DNA from: Legionella worsleiensis
GTDB lineage: Bacteria; Pseudomonadota; Gammaproteobacteria; Legionellales; Legionellaceae
Assembly: GCF_001467535.1 (NCBI RefSeq)
Contig: NZ_LNZC01000002.1
Location: forward strand, 115,161-179,160
Length of the DNA stretch: 64,000 bases
Direction: 5' to 3'
Shown: positions 52,736-61,317 of the stretch, piece after piece
How positions within the stretch are numbered: the stretch's first letter is position 1
How the letters are laid out: every line of letters starts with the position of its first letter
The notes under the pieces: generated by a model
What the model was told of the DNA's origin: nothing
What the model saw: the letters and a program-made list of their open reading frames with translations, nothing else
Database searches by the model: none
Made by a program: the position numbers and the translations under genes

Positions 52736-54105
52736 TATTTTTTCTCCTCGGGGATATCGGTCATGTACTGGAATGCATGATATTCAATATCGTCTTCTTT
52801 TAATTGTTCCGGTCCATGGGCGATGAGTTTAAAGAGGTAGTACAGATAGAATCCAAATACAATTCCGTAGACGACAATCAACAGAGTAAAGGAGATAAGT
52901 ACTTCTTCATAGCCGACAAAAGACACCGCATCTTTAGTTTTCATCAGGGAATAAACCACCCAGGGCTGCCTGCCGATTTCAGCGGTTAACCACCCGGCGA
53001 TACTGGCGATGAATCCAGCCGGTGCCAAAGCCAGGCTCCACTTATAAAACCAGGGACTTTTAAACAACCTGCCTTTAAACCGCAAATAAACCCCAACAAC
53101 AGCGGTCAAAAGCATCAGAAGACCAATACCTACCATAAGACGAAATGTCAAAAACACCGGGAGCATGTGGGGCTGCTCCGCAGGTGGCACGGAGCTTAGA
53201 CCAACCAGCTCACCATCCCAATCATGAGTATTAATCAGACTGGCAAGTTTAGGTATGGAAATTTCATAAAAGTTTTTTTGTTCTTGTTGAGACGGAATAG
53301 CAAACAGTACCAAAGGGGCACCTTTTTGCGTTTGCCAGACACCTTCCATAGCTGCGGTTTTCAATGGCTGATAATGATGAACATTAATACCCACCACATC
53401 ACCAATGCCAATTTGTAAGGGAACCAAAATCAACGCTGCCCATAAACTAAAGTTCAGGGTTATTTTGGCTGTGTCTTTAAATTTATCCTTAAGAAAATAA
53501 TAACCAGAAACAGCCATGATTACGAAACACGTGGTCACATAGGAGGCCAACAACATATGAATAAAGCGAGGAATAAACGTGGGATTAAAGACCACCGCCC
53601 ACCAACTGTCTACTATGTATTTACCATCAACCAGTTGATATCCGCTGGGAGCCTGCATCCAGGAATTTGCTGACATAATCCAAAATGCAGAAATGGTTGT
53701 GCCTATAGTCACCAAAAGTGTTGCGATGAAATGCAGTGGTGGAGGAACTTTTTTCCATCCAAAGAGCATCACGCCCAAAAATCCTGCTTCAAGGAAAAAA
53801 GCTGTAAGCGTTTCATACGCAAATAATGCACCCAGAACATTACCAAATTGGGTAATGAATGGCCCAAAATTGGTCCCTATTTGATAAGCCAGAACAATTC
53901 CCGAAACAACCCCCATACCGAAGGTCAGCGCAAAAATTTTAGTCCAGAGTTTACATATTTCAAGGTAGGCGGGATTTCTTGTTTTCAACCATGCTGCTTC
54001 CATAATGACCAGAAACACGGCAAGACCCAGGTTTAAAGTTGGAAACAGGATGTGAAAACCGATACTAAAACCAAATTGAATACGAGACAAAAGTTCTACA
54101 AGCAT
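52735..54105 (-). CDS. cydA: Cytochrome bd-type quinol oxidase subunit I (CioA-like, short Q-loop)
   Basis: 456 residues with the haem ligands of the family: His in SIGFHILFPTLNLG, the paired glutamates in FAYETLTAFFLEAGFLGV, and GWLTAEIGRQPWVVY. The Q-loop after GVWQTQKGAPLVLFAIPSQ is short, as in cyanide-insensitive CioA oxidases rather than in E. coli CydA. The enzyme supports respiration at low oxygen or under inhibition. It is the first gene of a two-gene operon. Confidence 0.94.
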   Translation of the reverse strand: MLVELLSRIQFGFSIGFHILFPTLNLGLAVFLVIMEAAWLKTRNPAYLEICKLWTKIFALTFGMGVVSGIVLAYQIGTNFGPFITQFGNVLGALFAYETLTAFFLEAGFLGVMLFGWKKVPPPLHFIATLLVTIGTTISAFWIMSANSWMQAPSGYQLVDGKYIVDSWWAVVFNPTFIPRFIHMLLASYVTTCFVIMAVSGYYFLKDKFKDTAKITLNFSLWAALILVPLQIGIGDVVGINVHHYQPLKTAAMEGVWQTQKGAPLVLFAIPSQQEQKNFYEISIPKLASLINTHDWDGELVGLSSVPPAEQPHMLPVFLTFRLMVGIGLLMLLTAVVGVYLRFKGRLFKSPWFYKWSLALAPAGFIASIAGWLTAEIGRQPWVVYSLMKTKDAVSFVGYEEVLISFTLLIVVYGIVFGFYLYYLFKLIAHGPEQLKEDDIEYHAFQYMTDIPEEKK

Positions 54106-54314
54106 AGACGGCCTATAATTCGCTACGGTATAGGGTTATTTTAGCATATAATGCTTTTTTTTTACACGCCTATCGCTTTATTTTATAGCGGTATGGTTCA
54201 TATTTTTTCATCATATGTGTGGTGATAATTTGCGGTTTTTTAAGTATTGCAACAGAAAAACTCATGCAACTGGCGTAATTAAATTTATCATCTTGTTTTA
54301 AAAGGGCTTTTTTT

Positions 54315-54854
54315 ATGTTTGAAAACGAACCATCCAAACTCACCCGCAACACTGGGCTTGCCGGGCTGGCAATTGAAGCAATCAACAAACGATTTCCTCT
54401 TGGCGCTCTAAACAGAAAAGACGTAGTCGAAGCGTTGCCCAAGGAAATTTATGAAGAACAACTTCTATTATTGTTTACTATTAGGAACATGATAGCAGCA
54501 CAACAACTGGAGGCCTCTCTTCTGTTCCCGCTGTTACAAGCTGCTCAATGCGGCGAAATGACGTTTTTTGCGGTATGCAACATCGAAGAAACCTGCCCAG
54601 AAGTTAGGGTCGAAGCCGTGCACTTGAAACATCATGAAATGGTCGTCATCGGCAGAAAGAAAAGATCAGATCCCTTGAATATTCTTACCTGGGGTGAAAA
54701 TGCGGTCATTTGCGACCCATGGGCAAAAATGACCTACAAGGCCGTGTCGTTTTTCAAAGTACGAGATGAAACACCACACATTCCATTTTTTAGGAAACAC
54801 GGAGAAGAATTAGACGAGCATTATCTTGCCGGGAATCCAGTAATTATCAGTTAA
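54315..54854 (+). CDS. 179-residue protein with possible papain-like Cys-His-Asp triad
   Basis: No family is firmly recognised. The sequence has AAQCGEMTFFAVCN (Cys-79), HHEMVVIGR (His-107) and WGENAVICDPWA (Asp-134). A Cys-Gly-Glu helix start, a His strand and a CDPW-type Asp occur in this order in papain-like bacterial effector enzymes, including the C3 domain of Pasteurella toxin. On that basis a cysteine protease, deamidase or transglutaminase is possible. There is no signal peptide. It stands alone between cydA and the FeS photolyase. The start is supported only by a weak purine-rich site. Confidence 0.5.
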   Translation: MFENEPSKLTRNTGLAGLAIEAINKRFPLGALNRKDVVEALPKEIYEEQLLLLFTIRNMIAAQQLEASLLFPLLQAAQCGEMTFFAVCNIEETCPEVRVEAVHLKHHEMVVIGRKKRSDPLNILTWGENAVICDPWAKMTYKAVSFFKVRDETPHIPFFRKHGEELDEHYLAGNPVIIS

Positions 54855-54884
54855 TAAAAGCATCTCACCGCCCCTTTTTCACTA

Positions 54885-56426
54885 CTATAATTGTCCAGCA
54901 TCCAAAGCTGTTAATACTTGAGCGGCTTTGGAGCGTATGGCGGTTTTCTTTTCCTCGGTCATTTTAGCCCAATTAAGATAGGCAAATCGCAAGCGCAGGT
55001 TATTATTCAATTGTTCCTGATTTTGGTCCATAAAATTCCAATAGAGGGAATTAAAAGGACAGGCTTTTTCTCCTACCACATCAGCGGGATTATAGGTACA
55101 AGACTTACAAAAATTACTCATTTTTTGAATGTACTTACCACTTGCAGCGTAAGGTTTGCTTGCCATTACCCCTCCATCTGCATATAAAGCCATACCCAAA
55201 GTATTAGGTAATTCTACCCATTCAAATGCGTCAGCATAAACCGCCAAATACCAATCACATACCTCTTGAGGATTCAAGCCTGCAAGCAGAGCAAAATTAC
55301 CCGTAATCATTAACCGCTGAATATGGTGAGAGTAGGCTTCTGCTTTCGTTTGCCGCACAACCTCCTGCATACAAAACATTTTAGTTTCGCCTCCCCAATA
55401 GAGTGCCGGCAATGATCTTTGCGCATGCAAATAATTTCTGTGGGCGTACTCGGGCATTAAAAGCCAATAAAGACCACGAACGTACTCTCGCCAACCAAGA
55501 ATTTGACGAATAAATCCTTCTACCGCATTCAAAGGCGCAGATTGATGATAAAAGGCGTCTTCGGCCATACGGCATAATTCCATAGGCAACAAAAGCCCCA
55601 CGTTCAAATAAAAGGATAATTTGGAATGATATAAATTGACTTCCTGTGTGCGCATGGCGTCTTGATAATCACCAAAAAACTCCAGACAATGTTCGATAAA
55701 ATAATGCGCTTCAGCGAGTGCCTGCTCACGAGTTACCGCAAAATTAAAGGGTTGTAATTGGCCAAAATGATCCGAGAACTGCTTTTCTACCAAGTTTAAA
55801 ACACCCAAAGTTACCTCATCCAAAGGATGAACTAGTCGTTCGGGAAATGTTTTAATGTGATTGGCGTTTTTTCTATTTTGCTCATCATAGTTCCATGCGC
55901 CGCCCACAGGCCTGCCGTGATCATCCATTAAGATACTGTGTTTTTGGCGCATCATTCGGTAAAAGTACTCCATACGCCATTGTTTTTTCCCTTTTGCCCA
56001 GGACTTAAATTCTGCTATCGTGCTTAAAAAGCGAGCGTCTTCATGCAAAATCAGAGGAATTGCAATACCACCTTTTAATGCAATAATTTTTTGCAAAACC
56101 CGCCATTCGCCAGGATGGGTTATATGTACCTCGGAAATTGTTTCTTCCTTTATCAGACGAACCAGCTCCGCCTCAAAAGAACCGGTATTGGCCACATCAT
56201 CGTAAGGGGTGTACCGCACTTTATAACCCTTTGCTCGCAAAAGAGCAGCAAAATGACGCATCGCAGAAAAAATAAAAGCGATTTTTTTAGGGTGATGTTT
56301 GACGTAAGTGGCCTCTTCCATCACTTCACAAAGAAAAACAACATCTTTATCCTTGTCTATTGCGGCAAGTGAAGGAAGCGACTCACTCAGTTGGTCACCC
56401 AAGATAAAGCACAATCTCGTCATCAT
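54885..56426 (-). CDS. FeS-type cryptochrome/photolyase-related protein
   Basis: 513 residues matching the bacterial photolyase-related family whose members such as Agrobacterium PhrB carry a 4Fe-4S cluster and repair (6-4) photoproducts. The beginning (RLCFILGDQLSESLPSL) and the FAD-domain part (GFIRQILGWREYVRGLYW) are typical. The cluster cysteines are visible in NFCKSCTYNPADVVGEKACPFN, with a further Cys upstream (CMQEVVRQ or EVCDW). It follows the start of the neighbouring SDR gene (57146-56448) by 21 bases, so the two form an operon. Confidence 0.9.
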   Translation of the reverse strand: MMTRLCFILGDQLSESLPSLAAIDKDKDVVFLCEVMEEATYVKHHPKKIAFIFSAMRHFAALLRAKGYKVRYTPYDDVANTGSFEAELVRLIKEETISEVHITHPGEWRVLQKIIALKGGIAIPLILHEDARFLSTIAEFKSWAKGKKQWRMEYFYRMMRQKHSILMDDHGRPVGGAWNYDEQNRKNANHIKTFPERLVHPLDEVTLGVLNLVEKQFSDHFGQLQPFNFAVTREQALAEAHYFIEHCLEFFGDYQDAMRTQEVNLYHSKLSFYLNVGLLLPMELCRMAEDAFYHQSAPLNAVEGFIRQILGWREYVRGLYWLLMPEYAHRNYLHAQRSLPALYWGGETKMFCMQEVVRQTKAEAYSHHIQRLMITGNFALLAGLNPQEVCDWYLAVYADAFEWVELPNTLGMALYADGGVMASKPYAASGKYIQKMSNFCKSCTYNPADVVGEKACPFNSLYWNFMDQNQEQLNNNLRLRFAYLNWAKMTEEKKTAIRSKAAQVLTALDAGQL

Positions 56427-56447
56427 TTGTCCTGAAAGAAAATAAAA

Positions 56448-57146
56448 TTACATCTTAAGCTTGGGACGAATAGAACTTAAACCGCCATCTACCGCAAGTA
56501 CCTGCCCTGTTACCCAGCTGTTGTAAGGATTCAGGAAAAATAAAACAGCTCGAGCTACATCGCAAGGCTCACCTACCCGCCCCAAGGCATGCATTGCAAT
56601 AGAAGCTTTGGCAACTAATTCATTACTGAGCAGCGCATGAGTCAATGACGATTTAACCATACCTGGTGCCACAACGTTAATACGTAAACGAGAGGAGGCA
56701 TAAGTTGCGGCAGCAGATTGCGCCAAACCAATAACCCCTGCTTTAGCTGCTGCTATGGCTTCATGGTTTGCCAATCCGGTCAATGCTGCAGCAGAAGAAA
56801 TCAATACCACCGATCCCCCCTGAGTCATTCGTTTACCAGCGGCACGTACAGTAGCAAATGAAGTAGTTAAAGATGCATTAATTGTCTTTTGGAATTCATC
56901 AAAACTGGTCGCATGAGCACTTTTGAGTAATAAAGAACCCGCACAATTAACTACTCCATCGAGAGATCCTGCTTGCTCAAATACCTTATCTACGGCATTA
57001 AAATCAGCAGCATCAAGAATAAAATCGGGGGTAATTTTTTCGTTGGTTTGCGCAGTAGTAACAACTTCATCTCCCTGATTCTTGAGAAGTTCAACAACGG
57101 ACTGACCAATAGCGCTGCTTGCAGCAATAATCAAATAGCGAGCCAT
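56448..57146 (-). CDS. Short-chain dehydrogenase/reductase-like protein lacking the catalytic Tyr
   Basis: A 232-residue Rossmann protein. The nucleotide loop is AASSAIG at residues 8-14 instead of TGxxxGIG. NCAG (67-70), the active-site Ser (ISS, 117-118) and Lys-135 are present. The Tyr of YxxxK is replaced by Ile-131 in NHEAIAAAKAGVIGL. The C-terminus (VTGQVLAVDGGLS) is standard. It may bind NAD(P) without reducing, or use another residue. SDR genes are often beside FeS-type photolyases, as here. AGGGAAA precedes the ATG. Confidence 0.85.
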   Translation of the reverse strand: MARYLIIAASSAIGQSVVELLKNQGDEVVTTAQTNEKITPDFILDAADFNAVDKVFEQAGSLDGVVNCAGSLLLKSAHATSFDEFQKTINASLTTSFATVRAAGKRMTQGGSVVLISSAAALTGLANHEAIAAAKAGVIGLAQSAAATYASSRLRINVVAPGMVKSSLTHALLSNELVAKASIAMHALGRVGEPCDVARAVLFFLNPYNSWVTGQVLAVDGGLSSIRPKLKM

Positions 57147-57381
57147 AATTTCCCTGCCTTAATTATTTAAAAGGCCTACTATGAAGCAGACCAGGATTAA
57201 GTTCAAGTATAATCATGCAAAACCTGTAAGTGCTCTTTAGGTTCGCTGGAACACCATGTTTTTAACCAACGATGAGTGTATTGACCTGATTGTTATCGCA
57301 CAGATTTTTACCATCATTTGCATGAGGTGTATTGGCGAGAAGAGGAAGCTTGATCGCTTATCAAATGAATTTAAAAAATCA

Positions 57382-57432
57382 GTAACTCCCCAGGGCATTC
57401 CGAGCGCAGCGAGGAATGACCTGGGGAGTTAC
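57382..57432. repeat. 51-bp near-perfect palindrome, REP-like
   Basis: GTAACTCCCCAGG-x-CATTCC on the left is mirrored by GGAATG-x-CCTGGGG-AGTTAC on the right, around an 11-base centre GAGCGCAGCGA. It can form a long hairpin. Similar 'ATTCC...GCGCAGCGAGGAAT' palindromes are scattered through several intracellular gammaproteobacterial and alphaproteobacterial genomes, as I recall. It sits in a 390-bp space between the SDR gene and the exported protein at 57540. No T run follows, so it is not a clear terminator. Confidence 0.75.
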
Positions 57433-57539
57433 AAAAATCATTTAATTATTCTGCTATAGTTAAAACGTATCATCGAAAAATCTTCTTTGATCGACTTAAA
57501 TCGGTTTTTAGTCCACACGTTTCCAATAAGGATAACCTC

Positions 57540-58004
57540 ATGAAAAAATTATTAACTTTGGCTTTAGTGTTTTTTTGCGGGGTGGCATGCTCTTCGCAAG
57601 CGAACTATTTGTTTTTCCTCACAGCGGCAGAGGGTAATCTGGAAAAAGGGAATTCTGATTCTTATGTTTTAAAAATAAACCATGCACCCGAATTTGTGAA
57701 TTATTTTTCGGAACGTCCAGAAAGACGGTCTGGAATAATGAAACTGGAACGATTTAATTCATTCTGGACAAACAACGAAATCAATAATAATTTCAAAACA
57801 AATCCGCCCAATGCTGCCCTTGTTATGGTTGATACCCACGGAACTCGTCAGGAATTTGTGGCGGTAATAACTTATCCTCTTTTAACCGACGGGCAACTCA
57901 CCTATCAATTGCGTCCCTTGAAAACCACGAAAGTGACTACCGGAACCTTTAAATACTTGCTGATGTTTATTGACGACATTGCCTGGAATCCTGGCGGTTT
58001 TTAA
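57540..58004 (+). CDS. Exported 154-residue hypothetical protein
   Basis: A signal peptide is clear (MKKLLTLALVFFCGVACSSQA), with likely cleavage before NYLFFL. A lipoprotein reading at Cys-17 (GVAC) is possible, but the -3 residue is not typical. The mature part is predominantly beta, with LERFNSFWTNNE and ALVMVDTHGTRQEF. No family is recognised. AAGGA precedes the ATG, so expression is likely. It stands alone and is convergent with the cyclin-like gene. Confidence 0.65.
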   Translation: MKKLLTLALVFFCGVACSSQANYLFFLTAAEGNLEKGNSDSYVLKINHAPEFVNYFSERPERRSGIMKLERFNSFWTNNEINNNFKTNPPNAALVMVDTHGTRQEFVAVITYPLLTDGQLTYQLRPLKTTKVTTGTFKYLLMFIDDIAWNPGGF

Positions 58005-58067
58005 GGTGAATTAGGGACTTTTTTGCAACTCTATAGCCTATCCGGTTTAGCCCGCAGCTTCATCAAA

Positions 58068-58637
58068 TCAGGTGTCTGGTGAGACTTTAAGGGATTCCTT
58101 AAATGCAGCGGGCACAGTGTAGGACATAATCACCTGATAACACTCGCAAAAGACCTCAAAACTAACGTACGCTTCAAAATTGATTTTTCCCAAAAATTTA
58201 AGTTCTAATTGATTCATTGCAGTTGTAGAAAGGCCTGCAACCTTTGCAACAACACTGTTGTCATAGTATTCATCCATGAACTGCTTATAAGCCAAAAGTA
58301 ACGCACTGGCGATAAGTCTGTGAATATTTAGTTCATTCAAAGAATGCTCTTTATCCAACTCAAGGTATTTGTTTAGATAGATTAAAAACAAAACATAAAT
58401 GCTCGAGCTTTTACATAAATATTTGAAAAAACGTTGGAGATAATGAAAAATTGAGATCATTGGTTTACTTTTTCCCGTGAACTCATCCTCTTTCTGCTCC
58501 AATACAGGAGTCAATGATTGATCCAGTAAATAAGCAATTTTTTCAAGTAAATCAGGTGCGTTAATTTCGGTTATTGGCGGATACTCAGCAGATTTTCGGG
58601 TTAAATAATCCATATCCCGTTCAAAAAAAAATTTCAT
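58068..58637 (-). CDS. Cyclin-box protein of the eukaryotic P/U type (Pho80-like)
   Basis: The 189-residue protein has a cyclin box at about residues 58-170. The order of motifs follows plant U/P cyclins and yeast Pho80: PMISIFHYLQRFFKYL, VLFLIYLNKYL, LNIHRLIASALLLAYKQFMDEYYDN, AKVAGLSTTAMNQLELKFL and a final aromatic-rich helix. Lys-118 and Glu-145, at the positions that contact the kinase in eukaryotic cyclins, are present. A strong AAGGAG precedes the ATG. There is no kinase gene nearby and no signal peptide. It is likely an effector that targets a host cyclin-dependent kinase; this is inference. Confidence 0.85.
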   Translation of the reverse strand: MKFFFERDMDYLTRKSAEYPPITEINAPDLLEKIAYLLDQSLTPVLEQKEDEFTGKSKPMISIFHYLQRFFKYLCKSSSIYVLFLIYLNKYLELDKEHSLNELNIHRLIASALLLAYKQFMDEYYDNSVVAKVAGLSTTAMNQLELKFLGKINFEAYVSFEVFCECYQVIMSYTVPAAFKESLKVSPDT

Positions 58638-59087
58638 GATTACTCCTTATAATAAGACAAACATCAACAATCCTGATGACAGAGCTGAGTAAAGACTTAA
58701 ATCCACTAAATCCTCAATAAAAGAATCCTGATTGAGCATCCCAAGATGAGCAATTCTAACTCTTGGCGCACTTGCCAATAGAGTGAGTGACCCAATGTAA
58801 AGTCAATTGAAAATAAGTTTGTTTTTTCTCATCGCCTAATCCATCTGCCCAGATAGTTCTTATTGCGTCACGCATCATATCGCTCTTCGCTAATTTTGAG
58901 ACGAAATACTAGCATAGTTACGCAATCAAACAACAAAGTCATAGCTTGGCCGTTCTCGTTAGAATAAAGCATAAATCAATCCAAAAGATCTGACTTTAGC
59001 CTTTTTGAAAAATAAATGACAATATTGCTCAAGTTGGGCATTTTTTGTACGATACTAGTTAATAGCAGTCAATCCAAAAGGTGTACT
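58638..59087. other. 450-bp intergenic region
   Basis: It separates the divergent cyclin-like and EF-hand genes and should hold promoters for both. An in-frame extension of the EF-hand gene begins at 59016 but lacks a ribosome-binding site. No RNA gene or repeat is seen. Confidence 0.5.
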
Positions 59088-60245
59088 ATGCGAATAGAAT
59101 CCAGCTCTCTTAATCTCAAAAGTCAAAATTCAGCTTATTCTCGTTATGAAAGAACCGAGGAGTTACGTATAGAAAACAGGCAATCGGATGCTTCGGGGCA
59201 AAAAAATACCACCGTAACCTTAAGCAACAAACAAGTTAAGGAACAAAGCTTTTTAGCCACTTATGAAGAACTGAGCCAACAAACCAAGCCTTCTGCTCTA
59301 CGTGAAGAAGGGGAAAGGCTGGATAATCTACTGAATCAAAACAACGCAGTCCCAATCAGCACCCCAGAAGAACTCGACAGTACCGATCCCCTCGAGCTGT
59401 CTTTGCAAGACAAAATGAAATTACGGTTAATTTATGAACTTTTGCAACGTGTCTATAAAGATCCTGAATTAAGGAAAGCTATAGGATTGGATGATACCAA
59501 TCAAGATAACAAGCCAAACCTGACCAATAGCGCACCAAGTACCCCCGCCCCAGCGGCTCCTCCTGCCCCTGATGGGGTGGAAATTAATTACAGTGTGCGT
59601 GAGGTTTTCTATCAATCCGAAACAGCACAATTTAGTGCCGCCGGAGAAGTCAAAACTGCGGACGGAAAAACAATAAATATCACCATCGATCTGAAAATGA
59701 GCCGAGAGGTACTGGAAACTCGTGACTTTAGCGCACGATTATCCCGAGCGACCAAAGATCCCTTGGTAATCAATTTTGATGGCACGGCTGCGGAATTAAG
59801 CAATAAACGCTTTTCTTTTGATCTTACCGCTGATGGAGTCAAAGAACTGATTCCGCAACTGACAGGTAATCGAGCTTTACTGGCATTAGACAAAAATCAA
59901 GACGGAGTCATTAATGACGGCAGCGAATTGTTTGGTGCACGAACAGGTAATGGTTTTGTAGAGCTTGCCCAGTATGATCAGGATAAAAATGGCTGGATCG
60001 ATGAAAACGATACGGTATTTAACGATTTAAAACTGTGGAAAAACGCCGGCACAGACCAACAGCAACTCATAGGTTTGAAAGAGGCTGGGATTGGTGCCCT
60101 ATATACCAGCAGTGCAAAAACATCTTACCAGGTACAGGATGTTAATGATGTCAAAGAAAAACTGGGCGTCATTCAGGCTACGGGGCTGTTTTTAAACGAA
60201 GATGGAGGTGCCGGGACTATTCAGCACGTTGATTTATCGATTTGA
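59088..60245 (+). CDS. EF-hand calcium-binding protein
   Basis: The ATG at 59088 follows AAGGTG and is preferred to the in-frame start at 59016. The 385-residue product has a charged, flexible N-terminus, a Pro/Ala linker (about 165) and a globular part beginning VEINYSVREVF. Two EF-hand loops are visible: DKNQDGVINDGSE at about 266 and DQDKNGWIDENDT at about 296, both with calcium-ligand spacing. The KDPLVINFDG-x-AAEL and LALDKN...ELFGA patterns belong to a widespread proteobacterial family of unknown function, as I recall it. There is no signal peptide. Confidence 0.75.
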   Translation: MRIESSSLNLKSQNSAYSRYERTEELRIENRQSDASGQKNTTVTLSNKQVKEQSFLATYEELSQQTKPSALREEGERLDNLLNQNNAVPISTPEELDSTDPLELSLQDKMKLRLIYELLQRVYKDPELRKAIGLDDTNQDNKPNLTNSAPSTPAPAAPPAPDGVEINYSVREVFYQSETAQFSAAGEVKTADGKTINITIDLKMSREVLETRDFSARLSRATKDPLVINFDGTAAELSNKRFSFDLTADGVKELIPQLTGNRALLALDKNQDGVINDGSELFGARTGNGFVELAQYDQDKNGWIDENDTVFNDLKLWKNAGTDQQQLIGLKEAGIGALYTSSAKTSYQVQDVNDVKEKLGVIQATGLFLNEDGGAGTIQHVDLSI

Positions 60246-60410
60246 TAGTTAAACCAGGCCTAATGTATTGCGCCTTTACGCCCAAATAATCCGCTGTGTA
60301 GCTCAGGTAGCCATTATCCGAGCTACCTGTGCTGCGGTGACAGGGTATAGAGATTATTTGCACTGTTATCAATATCCAAACTGAAGCGAGCCTTGTGATT
60401 GGCGTTCCGC

Positions 60411-60557
60411 TCATTTCAATTGTGTATTTCGACATTTATCAGAACAGTATTTTACCTCATCCCATACCTTCTCCCATTTTTTACGCCATTTGAATGGTCT
60501 GGCACAGACCACACATATTTTTTCTGGCAAATGGTGTTTTTTTATTCCCTTAGGCAT
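60411..60557 (-). CDS. DUF2256 zinc-ribbon protein (48 residues)
   Basis: The small frame starts [20 protein letters not shown] and continues with [21 protein letters not shown]-type spacing, ending KCRNTQLK. Two CxxC pairs (CVVC, and C-SDK-C) make a zinc ribbon. The family DUF2256 is often encoded next to photolyase/cryptochrome genes, and an FeS-type photolyase is 4 kb away. It lies 24 bases after the DUF3429 gene on the same strand. Confidence 0.9.
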   Translation of the reverse strand: MPKGIKKHHLPEKICVVCARPFKWRKKWEKVWDEVKYCSDKCRNTQLK

Positions 60558-60581
60558 AAGCCTCCCTCTATTTCTTTAAAA

Positions 60582-61013
60582 TCAAGCGACAACTAGCGCA
60601 AGAATCAACGTGAAAATAACAATCAAAGTAGCGTAGCAACGTGTTTGAAAATAATCAGGAGTTATTTCATCATGTTTAAACAAATGATAATCAATAAACA
60701 ATAAAACTAAAAAAGCAACAACAAAGACAGCCATTAGCCATTTAAAAGAAAGCAATAGAAAGGCAAACCATAGAGCCAGGACAATCACATTACTCAATAT
60801 GGATAAAACAGAACACCATCTTCCCTTAAGGCGAAGATGCTGGCCCCAGTGTGCTCCCGCCAAAAACACAGCGATAACTAAAGCATAAGAACACATAATA
60901 CTTTTAACTGCTCCAGGCCAGGATAGATTATCCCCATACAATAGAAGCCAAAGAGCGCTCGCAATAAACGGGATTGTTCCTGCGTAAGTCAGGAAAGGGT
61001 AGCTTTTTTTCAT
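60582..61013 (-). CDS. DUF3429 membrane protein
   Basis: 143 residues with about five membrane helices and the family signature (PFLTYAGTIPFIASALWLL; VIAVFLAGAHWGQHL). DUF3429 proteins are of unknown function and, like DUF2256, are frequently found near photolyase-related genes. It forms an operon with the DUF2256 gene that follows. An AT-rich hairpin lies just upstream. Confidence 0.85.
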   Translation of the reverse strand: MKKSYPFLTYAGTIPFIASALWLLLYGDNLSWPGAVKSIMCSYALVIAVFLAGAHWGQHLRLKGRWCSVLSILSNVIVLALWFAFLLLSFKWLMAVFVVAFLVLLFIDYHLFKHDEITPDYFQTRCYATLIVIFTLILALVVA

Positions 61014-61044
61014 TTATTTTTCTCGCAGATTTTGAGGTATAGCG

Positions 61045-61088
61045 GATTAAAATTTAAATAAACGCTCTAAGTCATTTAAATTTTAATC
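61045..61088. promoter_or_regulatory. AT-rich 15-bp inverted repeat upstream of DUF3429
   Basis: GATTAAAATTTAAAT at 61045-61059 is exactly mirrored at 61074-61088 around a 14-base centre. It begins 32 bases before the DUF3429 start codon, where an operator or a 5' hairpin could act. Function is unknown. Confidence 0.55.
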
Positions 61089-61317
61089 GCCTGAAAAGCA
61101 CATAGATTTTATCCCAGTCTTTAGGAAGATGATAGACAATACCCTTGTTGCCAGCATTCTCTTACTAACTCACGGTAATTCAGATGAACCGCTTTGAAGA
61201 ACAAATAGATCTTTGAATGATCGGCAAAAACTCCATCTCAACTTAATAATATAATTCCCATGCCATAAGATTTGGCTGCGTTAAGCTAATTGTTTCTTAC
61301 TAATTTAGAGGGATATA

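Noticed and set aside
54315-54854. Assignment as a YopJ- or YopT-type protease
   Set aside because: Only the order of possible catalytic residues is similar; surrounding motifs of those families are absent.
57256-57459. 67-codon plus-strand frame
   Set aside because: It runs through the REP-like palindrome and lacks a ribosome-binding site.
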